A stretch of 64,000 bases of DNA. Origin: Thermus brockianus (GTDB lineage Bacteria; Deinococcota; Deinococci; Deinococcales; Thermaceae). The stretch lies in contig NZ_JAKEDV010000002.1 of assembly GCF_021462505.1 (NCBI RefSeq), positions 219,352 to 283,351 of the forward strand, written 5' to 3'. Each line of letters begins with the position of its first letter. Within the stretch, counting starts at the first letter, position 1. The notes under the pieces were generated by a model. It searched no databases. It was not told the origin of the DNA and was given only the letters and a program-made list of their open reading frames with translations. Below are positions 36,955 through 44,861 of this stretch, one piece after another. The translations under genes were made by a program, and so were the position numbers.

Positions 36955-38431
36955 GGTCCTCCTGGTCATGGGGGGCACCTTGGCCTCGAGGGTCTTGGGC
37001 CTCCTGCGCCAGGCGGTCTTCAACGCCCTTTACCCCGATGCCCTCAAGGACGCCTTCAACGTGGCCTACCGGGTGCCGAACCTCCTCCGGGAGCTCTTGG
37101 CCGAGGGGGCGGTGCAAAACGCCCTCATTCCAATCCTGAAAAGCCTGCCCCCGGAAGAGGCCCAGGCCTTCGCCCGCCGCTTCGCCGCCTTCCTCCTCGG
37201 GGTGAACCTCCTCGTCCTGGGCCTGGGCTACCTCCTCGCCCCCTTCGTGGTGGAGCTTTTGGTGGCGGAAGGTAGCCACCTGAGGGAGGAAGGGGCCTTC
37301 CAACAGGTGGTCTACCTCACCCGGCTCCTCCTCCCCTTCCTCCTGGGTATCTCCATGGCCGCCCTCTTCTCCGCCCTATTGCAGGCGGACGAGCGCTTCC
37401 TCCCTTATGCCCTAGGCCCCATCGCCTTCAACCTGGCGGCCATCGGCCTCATGGCCCTCTTCCCTGGGAACCCCACCTTCCTGGGCCTTTCCGTGGCCCT
37501 CGGTGGGCTTTTGCAGGCCGCCATCCAGCTTCCCTTCCTGAAGGGGCTCCGCCTGGAGTGGCGCTGGCACCCCGCCCTGGGCACGGCGCTTCTCCGCATG
37601 GGGCCCTTCGCCTTCACCACCTCCTTGCGGCAGTTCCTGAACCTCGTCCTCACCAACATCCTCACCCGCTACCCCCCGGCGGCGGTCACGGGGTTTTACA
37701 ACGCCGAGGTGGTCTTCCAGATGGCCCTGGGCCTCCTGGCCACGAGCCCGGCCATCGCCTACTTCCCCCGGATGAGCGCCCTGAAGGGAAAAGAGCTCGC
37801 CCGCTTCCTGGAAGCCCCCATCCGCCGCTTCGCCCTGCTCCTTTCCTTGGCGGGTGGGCTTTTGGTGGGGTTGGCTCCCTTCGTCGTGGTCCTCCTCTTT
37901 GGCCTCTTCGGCCCCCTTACCCCGGAAAACCGGGCCTATAGCGCCCAGGTCCTCTCCGCCATGGGCCTGGCGGTGCTCCCTTGGGGGGTGAACACCTTCT
38001 TGCTCCGGGGCCTCTACGCCTTAGGACGGGTGCGGGAGGCGGTGGGGGCGAGCGCCTTGGTCTTCCTGGCCAATACCTTGGGCTACTGGCTCCTTAGGGA
38101 CGCCGGGCTTTTCCTCCTCAACCTGGCCACGGCCTTGGCGGGGTGGCTCGGCTTGGCCCTCTACCTCCGGCTCCTCGCCCGGGAGGGGGTGAGGGTTGGG
38201 GCTTTGCCCCGCTATTTGGGAAAGGCTTACCTGGCGGGGCTTTTGGCCGCACTGCCCGGCCTAGGCCTTGGGGTCTGGGTCCGGGCGGAAAACCCCTTGG
38301 CCGCCTTTGGGTCCTTGGTCCTGGGCGGGGCGGCGGGGGTTGGGGTGTTCGTCCTGGTGGGGAGCCTATTGGGCCTGCCTATTCGGGAAGCCCTTGCCAG
38401 GCTTCTTTCAGCCGGAAATAGAGGGGCTTGA
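36944..38431 (+). CDS. murJ: lipid II flippase MurJ
   Basis: MVF/MOP-superfamily membrane protein moving lipid II across the membrane for peptidoglycan synthesis, 495 aa with about 12-14 helices. N-terminal SRVLGLLRQAVFNALYPDALKDAFNVAYRVPNLLRELLAEG contains the family's arginine-rich first helices and the RxPNLLR(R/E)L-A/E-G motif. VNTFLLRGLYALGRVREAV is also typical. Overlaps the upstream nuclease-like gene by 11 nt and convergently overlaps the next gene by 53 nt. Confidence 0.94.
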   Translation: MLRKVLLVMGGTLASRVLGLLRQAVFNALYPDALKDAFNVAYRVPNLLRELLAEGAVQNALIPILKSLPPEEAQAFARRFAAFLLGVNLLVLGLGYLLAPFVVELLVAEGSHLREEGAFQQVVYLTRLLLPFLLGISMAALFSALLQADERFLPYALGPIAFNLAAIGLMALFPGNPTFLGLSVALGGLLQAAIQLPFLKGLRLEWRWHPALGTALLRMGPFAFTTSLRQFLNLVLTNILTRYPPAAVTGFYNAEVVFQMALGLLATSPAIAYFPRMSALKGKELARFLEAPIRRFALLLSLAGGLLVGLAPFVVVLLFGLFGPLTPENRAYSAQVLSAMGLAVLPWGVNTFLLRGLYALGRVREAVGASALVFLANTLGYWLLRDAGLFLLNLATALAGWLGLALYLRLLAREGVRVGALPRYLGKAYLAGLLAALPGLGLGVWVRAENPLAAFGSLVLGGAAGVGVFVLVGSLLGLPIREALARLLSAGNRGA

Positions 38432-40772
38432 GCCTTAGGGCGAAGGCGGGCTCCTCCCAGGTGGGCCAGGTAAAGCGGATGGGCTTTCCCCCGGGCAAAA
38501 GAAGCCCGATGCCCGCTATGGGAAGGGGCTCGGGGGCATACCAAGCCAGGCGCTGGCTTGGGTCGGCCACGAGGAGCATGCCCCAGGGGAGGCGGAGTTC
38601 CAGGAGGCCTCCTTCCCCCAAGGCGTAGTCCGCCGTGGGGTCCCGCGCCCCCGGGGGGTCCTGGCCCTCTTTGAGGCGGCCAAGCTCGTAGACCACCCTG
38701 GGGTAGTCGGTGCCGTCCCGGCCCGTGCGGCGGCGGTTGGGCTCCAGGAGGAAGGGGACGAAGGGGCCCTCCCCGGGCTTGGTGGGGCCCCGGAAGAGGA
38801 GAAACTCGGTTCCGTTACGCCCCAAGTCCCTTTCCTCAAAGGGATAGTAGCCTTTCTCCACGAGGAGCCTTCTCCCTTCGGCGCCCACCTCCAGGAAGAA
38901 CTCCGCCCCAAACCCCTCCGCCACCCCCACGCCCCCGGGCACCGTATCCAGGTAAAGGCGCAAGGGTAGGGGCCCCCGGTAGAGGAGCCAGAGGTACTCC
39001 GCATCGGCGTGGGCTTTTAGGAAGCGTCCCTCCTCCCGGAGCAAAAAGGGCACACCCTCCCACTCTTCCCCTTTGCCGTCCAAGCGGAAGCCCCCCTTGG
39101 CGGTGGCGGCGAGGAGGCCGTAGTTCTCCTCGGGGTCCAGGAGGTTGTGCCAGAAGGGGTCGCGTTCGGAGGCCTCCCACTCCATAAAGAGCCAGTTGCG
39201 CTTGAACCACTCGTCCATAAGGGCGAAGACCAAAGTGCCTGCCATTCCGGCGGCTTCTGCCTCCTCAAGGAGGCGGAGTAGGCCCTCCGCCTGGGCTTCT
39301 TCCGAATGGCCGCCGTGGTGCCGGCCCTCGGGATTGAAGTGGGCGATGCCCCGGCTGGTGGGGAGACCGATTTCCCCAATGAGGACGGGTTGGTCTCCGT
39401 GGTGTTGGCGGAGCGCCTTTAGGTAGCCGTGGTACCGGGATGGGCCAAAGGGCCCTTGGCTTTGCGCGTAGGAGGGGTCTAGGTTCATGAAGTCAGGGTA
39501 GTAGGGGTAGGCGTGGTAGTTGGCGAAGGTGGTGACGGGGCTACCGGGAAGGGGGCGGATTTTGGCCATATCCAGGCTTACTTCGTCGTTGTTGAACTCC
39601 CGGACCACCCCTTCTTCCGGTACCCTTTCGCCTCGAGCCCGCCTCAGGGCCGCCTCCTCCTCCCGGGTGCTTTCCGTGGGATGGTGGAGGGGGTCCAGGG
39701 TGGGCCAGTTGGAAACGGAAAGGGGCCGCACCGTCCCGTAGGTTTCCCACTCGTAGACGGCGAGCCGGTCCAAGACCTCGGCCAGGTAGGTCTCAAAGGG
39801 GCTTGCCCCGGGGAGGGCTTCCAGGAAGCGACCCCGGTAGGTTCTCCCGGGGTGCCTCCGGTTGTAGGCCGCCACGGAGTAGGGCTCAAACTCCCGCCCC
39901 ACCAGGAGGCCCAGGGTCCAGGGGGATACGTCGGCGGTGTAGTCCCCGTGGGCGTGGCCCGGGCGTGGGGGGCGGCGGAGGTTGCCGTGGAGGGCGTCCA
40001 GGACCTCCCGCCCCTCCAGGAGGAACTTCTCCAGGAAGGGGCCTTCCCAGTCGGGATACCCCTCCTCCTCGGGAAGCTCCGTCCAGACCCCTTGGAAGAG
40101 GTAGAGGGGGCGGTCTTCGTGGAGGCGGTTGTGGTGGAGGAGGGCGCGGTAGAAGGCGGGCGGGAGCAGGGTGTAGGTGCGCACGGCGTTGGCCCCCATG
40201 GCGGAGAGGAGTTCCAGCCAGGCCCGGTAAAGCGCCTCCTCCTCGGGGAACTCGGCGGGGAAGCCGCCGGGGAGGGCTACCCCTAGGTTCACCCCCCGCA
40301 CCCGGAAGGGCTTGCCCGCCACAAAGAAGCGCCCTTCCCGGGCGGCGAAGGGAGGGGGGGCCTTGCGGGCCTTGGGGCTTGGGGGTGGGGGTGGGGGCAG
40401 GGTCTTGAGGAGGGCTTCCGCCTCCTTGTAGCCCTGGCGGGAGGCGGCGAGGAGGGCGCTTCGCGCCCCTTCCAGGTCCCCTAGGGCGCGAAGGGCCAAC
40501 CCAAAGCCGTAAAGGGCCTCGCCTCCCCCCTTCAGGAGGCCCACCAGGCGGCTAAAGGTGAAAAGGGCCTCCTGGAAGCGGCCGAGCCGGTACTGGGCGA
40601 AGCCGGCAAGGAGGAGCGCTTCTTCCGGGGGGTCGTGGTCCTGGAGGAGAGGGGAAAGCGCCTCCAAGGCGGCGGCCATCTCCCCCCGGGCGTAGAGGGT
40701 GCGGCCCTCCTCCAGGGGTTGGGCCAGGGCAAGGCCCAGGAAGAGGAGGAGCTTAGCCGCCCTGCGCCGCAC
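38379..40772 (-). CDS. secreted TPR and glycoside-hydrolase-like protein
   Basis: 797 aa with GTG start. Signal peptide (about 1-17, LLLFLGLALAQ). TPR-type repeats about 20-125 (GRTLYARGEMAAALEALSPL, GFAQYRLGRFQEALFTFSRL, GLALRALGDLEGARSALL), a poly-Pro linker, then a TIM-barrel-like domain about 150-540: RVRGVNLGVALPG, MGANAVRTYTLLPPAFY, VTTFANYHAYPYYPD, and VLIGEIGLPTSRG with a candidate catalytic Glu, typical of GH2/GH5-clan barrels. The C-terminal 230 residues are beta-rich. Substrate unknown, perhaps an envelope glycan. It overlaps the acyl-CoA synthetase gene by 20 nt, in an operon with a kinase. Confidence 0.8.
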   Translation of the reverse strand: MRRRAAKLLLFLGLALAQPLEEGRTLYARGEMAAALEALSPLLQDHDPPEEALLLAGFAQYRLGRFQEALFTFSRLVGLLKGGGEALYGFGLALRALGDLEGARSALLAASRQGYKEAEALLKTLPPPPPPSPKARKAPPPFAAREGRFFVAGKPFRVRGVNLGVALPGGFPAEFPEEEALYRAWLELLSAMGANAVRTYTLLPPAFYRALLHHNRLHEDRPLYLFQGVWTELPEEEGYPDWEGPFLEKFLLEGREVLDALHGNLRRPPRPGHAHGDYTADVSPWTLGLLVGREFEPYSVAAYNRRHPGRTYRGRFLEALPGASPFETYLAEVLDRLAVYEWETYGTVRPLSVSNWPTLDPLHHPTESTREEEAALRRARGERVPEEGVVREFNNDEVSLDMAKIRPLPGSPVTTFANYHAYPYYPDFMNLDPSYAQSQGPFGPSRYHGYLKALRQHHGDQPVLIGEIGLPTSRGIAHFNPEGRHHGGHSEEAQAEGLLRLLEEAEAAGMAGTLVFALMDEWFKRNWLFMEWEASERDPFWHNLLDPEENYGLLAATAKGGFRLDGKGEEWEGVPFLLREEGRFLKAHADAEYLWLLYRGPLPLRLYLDTVPGGVGVAEGFGAEFFLEVGAEGRRLLVEKGYYPFEERDLGRNGTEFLLFRGPTKPGEGPFVPFLLEPNRRRTGRDGTDYPRVVYELGRLKEGQDPPGARDPTADYALGEGGLLELRLPWGMLLVADPSQRLAWYAPEPLPIAGIGLLLPGGKPIRFTWPTWEEPAFALRLKPLYFRLKEAWQGLPE

Positions 40773-42663
40773 GGCGAATGGCCTCCACCGCCTCGGGGTT
40801 TTCCAGGGCGGAGAGGTCCCCGGGGTCCTGGCCCAGGTAGGCGGCCCGCACCACCCGGCGCATGACCTTGGCGTTCCGGGTTTTGGGGAGGTCGGGGACG
40901 AAAAGAACCCGTTCGGGCTTGAGGGGCTTGCCCAAGGCCTCGGCCACCTTCTCCGCCACCGCCTCCGCCAGCTCCGGGTCTGGGGCGATGCCGGGTTTGA
41001 GCACGGCGAAGAGGACGATGGCCTCCCCCTTCACGGGGTGGGGCACCCCGATGGCGGCCGCCTCCTTGAGGGCGGGGTGGTTTAGGGCCGCCGTCTCCAC
41101 CTCCGCCGGGCCTACCCGCTTGCCCGCCACCTTCAGGGTATCGTCGCTCCGCCCCAGGATGAAGTAGTGCCCCTCCTCGTCCAGGAGGGCGAAGTCCCCG
41201 TGGACCCAGACGCCGGGCACCTTGGCGAAGTAGGTGTCCAGGTAACGGGCCTCGTCCCGCCAGAAGCCTTTGGTCATGCCAGGCCAGGGGGCGAGGACGG
41301 CGAGTTCCCCCACCTGGCCCTTCACCGGCCTTCCCGTCTCGTCCAGGACGGCGGCCTTCATCCCGGGTACGGCGGTGTTGAACCCCATGGGCTTGATGGG
41401 CCTTAGGAGGACGTTCCCCAGGATGCCCCCCGAGATCTCCGTGCCCCCGGAGTAGTTGACGATGGGCCGCTTCTCCTCCCCCACCACCCGGAAGAACCAG
41501 AGGTAGGGCTCCAGGTTCCAGGGCTCCCCCGTGGAGCCCAAGACCCTTAGGGAGGAGAGTTCGTGGGCTTTGATGGGCGCTTCCCCAAAGGGGATGAGGG
41601 CCCGCACCAGGGTGGGGGAGAGGCCCAGGTGGGTGAGGCGGTGGGCCTCCACCATCCGCCAAAGCCTTTCGGGGCCGGGGTAGTCGGGGGCCCCGTCGTA
41701 GAGGAAGACCGTGCCCCCGAGGATGAGCCCCCCCAGGATGGCCCAAGGCCCCATCATCCAGCCCAGGTCCGTGAACCAGAAGAGGCGGTCCTCCTCCCGC
41801 AGGTCAAAGAGGAGGGCCATGTCCAAGGCGGCCTTCAGGGGGAAGCCGGCGTGGTAGTGCACGGTGCCCTTGGGCCGGCCCGTGGTCCCGGAGGTGTAGA
41901 TGAGCATGAAGGGGTCCATGCTCTCCATCGCCTCCGGGGGGGAGGCCGTACCGCCCAGATGGGCGTAGTCCGCCTCGCTTCCCTCCAGGGGAAGGCCGAG
42001 CCGCCGCACCACCAGGAGGCGTTCCGTGCCCGAAAGGGCCTGGGCTTTCCGGGCCTCTCCTAGAAGCTCCACCCTTCTTCCCCGCCGGAAGAAGCCGTCC
42101 TGGACGGCGAGGAGCCTGGCCTCGGCATCCTTTAGGCGGATGGCGGCGGCCTCGGCGGCGTACCCGGAGAAGATGGGGATGGCGATGGCCCCAAGCCAGC
42201 AGGTGGCGAGGAGGAGGGTGGCCGCCTCGAGGCCCATGGGCATCCAGATCCCCACCCGTTCCCCCCGGCCCACCCCGAGCGCCTTAAGCCCCGCCGCCAC
42301 CCGGGCCACCTCCGCCCTCAGTTCCCCGTAGGTGAGGGGGCGCACCTGGCCGTCCTCCGTCTCGTGGAGGAGGGCCAGGCGGTCCTCCGGGTGGCGGAAG
42401 ACGGCGTCCACCAGGTTAAGCGTTCCCCCCACGAAAAAGCGGGGGAAGGGGAAGCCCCCTTCTACAACCCTTTCGTAGGGCCTCCGCCACGGGATGCCCA
42501 GGTGGGCGAAGAACTGGCGGTAGAAGTCCTCCGCCTCCTCCACGCTGTAGCGGTAGAAGGCCTCGTAGTCCGGGAAGCCCAGGGCCTCCATGAAGCGGTA
42601 AATCCGGGTGTTCTGGGCTTCCTTAGGGTCTGGGTACCAGACGGGTTCCATCACTTCCTCCAA
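40753..42663 (-). CDS. AMP-forming acyl-CoA synthetase (acetyl-CoA synthetase-like)
   Basis: ANL-superfamily ligase making acyl-CoA from an acid, ATP and CoA, 636 aa. N-terminal ACS-type cap (YRYSVEEAEDFYRQF), P-loop LIYTSGTTGRPKGTVHYHAG, NYSGGTEISGG, VHGDFALLDEEGHYFILGRSDDTLKVAGKRVGPAEVE (hinge Asp/Arg), and TRNAKVMRR with the catalytic Lys. Acetate, propionate or acetoacetate are all possible. Start ATG overlaps the kinase gene by 13 nt. Confidence 0.92.
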   Translation of the reverse strand: MEEVMEPVWYPDPKEAQNTRIYRFMEALGFPDYEAFYRYSVEEAEDFYRQFFAHLGIPWRRPYERVVEGGFPFPRFFVGGTLNLVDAVFRHPEDRLALLHETEDGQVRPLTYGELRAEVARVAAGLKALGVGRGERVGIWMPMGLEAATLLLATCWLGAIAIPIFSGYAAEAAAIRLKDAEARLLAVQDGFFRRGRRVELLGEARKAQALSGTERLLVVRRLGLPLEGSEADYAHLGGTASPPEAMESMDPFMLIYTSGTTGRPKGTVHYHAGFPLKAALDMALLFDLREEDRLFWFTDLGWMMGPWAILGGLILGGTVFLYDGAPDYPGPERLWRMVEAHRLTHLGLSPTLVRALIPFGEAPIKAHELSSLRVLGSTGEPWNLEPYLWFFRVVGEEKRPIVNYSGGTEISGGILGNVLLRPIKPMGFNTAVPGMKAAVLDETGRPVKGQVGELAVLAPWPGMTKGFWRDEARYLDTYFAKVPGVWVHGDFALLDEEGHYFILGRSDDTLKVAGKRVGPAEVETAALNHPALKEAAAIGVPHPVKGEAIVLFAVLKPGIAPDPELAEAVAEKVAEALGKPLKPERVLFVPDLPKTRNAKVMRRVVRAAYLGQDPGDLSALENPEAVEAIRRAAQGG

Positions 42664-43481
42664 AAGGGAAAGCGCTTGGGCTTGGGGGGCTCCTTAGGCT
42701 CCGTGGGCGGGCCTTGGGGGTGGCGGAGCACATCCAAAAACGCCTTCAGGTCCAGGCGCTCCTCGGGGTTCTTGGCGAGGAGGCGCCTCAGGGCCCGGTC
42801 CAGCCTGGAGGGGAGGCTCGTGGGGGGTGGGGGCAGGAGGAGGTGGGCCTGGCGTAGCTCTTCCAGGGTTTCCCCCTTGAAGGGGCGCCTGCCGGTGAGG
42901 AGCTCGTAGGCCATGACCCCGAAGGCGTAGGCCTCGCTCTTGGGGCTTGGACGGCTACCCAGGAAGAGCTCGGGGGCCAGGTAGTGGGGGCTTCCGGCGT
43001 ACTCGGGGCTCGGGTCCTCCAAGGGGCGCAGGGTGCCGAGGTCGCCCAGCTTGTAGTGCTCCCCCTGGACGAAGACGTTGGAGGGCTTCACGTCCTGGTG
43101 CAAAAAGCCCTTCTCGTGCAGGTACAAAAGGGCCTCCCCCACCTGCAAAAGCGCTTTTACCGCCTCCTCCCGGGGCAGGGGGCCGCGGTGGAGGCGTTCC
43201 TCTAGGGTGCCCTCCTCCAGGTACTCCAGGGCCAAGAAGGCCTCCTCCCCCAAGGGCACCCCCGCCAGCCCCCGCACCAGGTGGGGGTGCTTGAGGGAGA
43301 GGGAGAAGGTCACCTCCCGGGCGAAGCGCTCGGAAAGCCTGGGGTCCTGGCGCACCTCCTTTTTGGGGAGCTTCAAGGCCACCTTCCCCAGGCCAGGGGC
43401 CTCCGCCAGGTAGACCTGGGCCGTCTGGCCCAGGCCCAGGAGCATGAGGAGGCGAAAGTCCTTGCGCTTCAGGCTATTCAA
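42651..43481 (-). CDS. Hanks-type Ser/Thr protein kinase
   Basis: Soluble kinase, 276 aa, catalytic domain only: no transmembrane helix or PASTA repeats. Gly-loop LLGLGQTAQVYLAEA, ATP-binding Lys37 in VALK, catalytic loop HQDVKPSNVFV (HRD changed to HQD but Asp, Lys and Asn kept), DLG instead of DFG, and SPHYLAPELF as the P+1/APE region. Probably active. Overlaps the UPF0173 gene by 8 nt and acs by 13 nt, so it sits inside an operon with a hydrolase, acyl-CoA synthetase and secreted glycosidase-like protein. Confidence 0.92.
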   Translation of the reverse strand: MNSLKRKDFRLLMLLGLGQTAQVYLAEAPGLGKVALKLPKKEVRQDPRLSERFAREVTFSLSLKHPHLVRGLAGVPLGEEAFLALEYLEEGTLEERLHRGPLPREEAVKALLQVGEALLYLHEKGFLHQDVKPSNVFVQGEHYKLGDLGTLRPLEDPSPEYAGSPHYLAPELFLGSRPSPKSEAYAFGVMAYELLTGRRPFKGETLEELRQAHLLLPPPPTSLPSRLDRALRRLLAKNPEERLDLKAFLDVLRHPQGPPTEPKEPPKPKRFPFWRK

Positions 43482-44148
43482 GGACCAAGACCCCTCCCGG
43501 CTTCAGGGCGTGCCCCTCCACGCCCCGCTCCCTGGCCTTTTGGGCGAAGGCTTCCCCGTCTTGCTGGATGGGGGGGAAGGTGTTGTAGTGGATGGGCACC
43601 ACCTTCTTGGGCTTGAGGAGGTCCAGGGCCTTCAGGGCGTCCTCGGGCCCCATGGTGAAGTGGTCCCCGATGGGCAAGAAGGCGAGGTCCAGGCCCACTT
43701 CCCCGATGAGGCGCATGTCCGAGAAGAGGGCGGTGTCCCCGGCGTGGTAGATGCGCTTACCCCCAAGCTCCAGGATGACCCCCATGGGCATCCCCCCGTA
43801 GGTGCCGTCGGGGAAGCTGGAGGAGTGCCAGGCGGGGGTCCACTGGAGCCGCCCGCCCTCAAAGCGGTACGTGCCCCCGATGTTCATGGGGACGCTCTTG
43901 GCCCCGTGTTTCTCGGCGTAGGTGGCGATCTCAAAGGTGGAGACCACCACCCCGCCCTTCTTGGAAAGGGCCACGGCGTCTCCGAAGTGGTCCCCGTGGG
44001 CGTGGGTCACCAGGATGAGGTCGGCCTGGACCTCGGCCACGGAGGCCGCCGCCAGGGGGTTGCCCGTGAGGAAGGGGTCTATGATGACCTTGGTTCTGCC
44101 GTCGGAAAGCCAGACCGCCGAGTGGCCCAGGTACCGGATTTCCAGCAT
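43474..44148 (-). CDS. UPF0173 metal-dependent hydrolase (metallo-beta-lactamase fold)
   Basis: 224 aa from MLEIRYLGHSAVWL; longer in-frame starts run into the upstream gene and lack a ribosome site, whereas this ATG has AAAGGAGG upstream. Metallo-beta-lactamase fold with VTHAHGDHFGD (zinc ligands), TPAWHSSS, IYHAGDTALFSDM and VPIHYNTFPPI. UPF0173 proteins have no agreed physiological role. First gene of the operon that includes the kinase. Confidence 0.92.
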   Translation of the reverse strand: MLEIRYLGHSAVWLSDGRTKVIIDPFLTGNPLAAASVAEVQADLILVTHAHGDHFGDAVALSKKGGVVVSTFEIATYAEKHGAKSVPMNIGGTYRFEGGRLQWTPAWHSSSFPDGTYGGMPMGVILELGGKRIYHAGDTALFSDMRLIGEVGLDLAFLPIGDHFTMGPEDALKALDLLKPKKVVPIHYNTFPPIQQDGEAFAQKARERGVEGHALKPGGVLVLE

Positions 44149-44167
44149 AGCCACCTCCTTTAGGGGC

Positions 44168-44173
44168 ACTATA
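44168..44173 (-). promoter_or_regulatory. -10 box of UPF0173 operon overlapping upstream stop
   Basis: TATAGT on the minus strand that includes the TAG stop of the 123-aa upstream gene; predicted start near 44161, leaving about 13 nt with AAAGGAGG before the ATG. Confidence 0.5.
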
Positions 44174-44540
44174 CCGGAGAAATGGCCTGGGCGGAAAGGG
44201 CACGCTCCAGCTGGCGGTGGAAGAGGGCTTCCAGGATTTTGGCAAAGGCCCGCTCGCCCCAGCTTTTTCCCTCCGGCAGGACCAGGGTGAGCTCCAGCTC
44301 CAGTTCCCACCCCCCTGGGGCCCCGTTGACCGAGCCCTCCACCCGGAGGGAGGGGGGAGGGAGGGGCAGGGCCAGGAGGCGGTTCCCTTCCACCCTCGAG
44401 GCGAAGGGGAGGACCAGTTCCCCGAGCACCGGGTTGTCCTGGCGCAGCACCCCACGGAGCTCCGGGCCCTGGAAGTGGACCTCGAGGGGAAGCCCCTGGG
44501 GCGGGGTGCCGTTTAGGTGAAGCCGGAGCCTGGCCTTCAT
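44169..44540 (-). CDS. small conserved protein, possibly DUF3809-like
   Basis: 123 aa from MKARLRLHLNGTPPQGLPLEVHF; the longer in-frame start at 44705 lies inside the upstream gene. Alternating beta-strand pattern with an amphipathic C-terminal helix (SWGERAFAKILEALFHRQLERAL). Resembles small uncharacterised proteins restricted to Deinococcus-Thermus. Coupled to the upstream gene by ATGA. Confidence 0.7.
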   Translation of the reverse strand: MKARLRLHLNGTPPQGLPLEVHFQGPELRGVLRQDNPVLGELVLPFASRVEGNRLLALPLPPPSLRVEGSVNGAPGGWELELELTLVLPEGKSWGERAFAKILEALFHRQLERALSAQAISPV

Positions 44541-44746
44541 CCCTCCACCCACTCCACCCGTACCCGGCCCTCCTTTAGGAGGCGGGCCACCTCGGCATCG
44601 GGAACGTTGAGGAGCCGGGGAAGCTCGCGGAAGCGGGGCGTGGCCGAGGCCAGGCCCACCCGCACGATGAGCACGTCCTCCTCCTCGGCGCGGCCGATGC
44701 GCCACACCAGGTGCTGGCCGAGGAGGTCCAGGAGGTCCTTCTCCAC
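44537..44746 (-). CDS. small conserved protein, possibly DUF3248-like
   Basis: 69 aa, GTG start with GGAGGT about 11 nt upstream. LLDLLGQHLVWRIGRAEEED, VLIVRVGLASATPRFRELPRL and VARLLKEGRVRVEWVEG alternate helix and strand in a compact fold. It looks like a small Deinococcus-Thermus-specific family of unknown function. Overlaps the next gene by 4 nt. Confidence 0.7.
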   Translation of the reverse strand: MEKDLLDLLGQHLVWRIGRAEEEDVLIVRVGLASATPRFRELPRLLNVPDAEVARLLKEGRVRVEWVEG

Positions 44747-44762
44747 CCCTATAGCCTACCTC

Positions 44763-44768
44763 CTTATA
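44763..44768 (-). promoter_or_regulatory. -10 box for the two small genes
   Basis: TATAAG on the minus strand, followed by GGAGGT and the GTG at 44746. No good -35 identified. Confidence 0.35.
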
Positions 44769-44807
44769 CGGGATAAGGAAGTAGGGGCACGGAAACGTGG
44801 GGAGGGC

Positions 44808-44839
44808 TTGGGCGGTACAGGCGTCCAGACGTGTAGACT
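44808..44839 (+). promoter_or_regulatory. possible promoter of the AOR gene
   Basis: TTGGGC (44808-44813), 20-nt spacer, TAGACT (44834-44839). Leader about 20 nt with GGAGGG before the ATG at 44862. Long spacer keeps confidence low. Confidence 0.35.
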
Positions 44840-44861
44840 CGCCTTAGGGACGGAGGGCAAG

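Noticed and set aside
44541-44705. Longer start for the 123-aa protein at 44705
   Set aside because: It would overlap most of the 69-aa gene; the ATG at 44540 forms a standard ATGA coupling with it.
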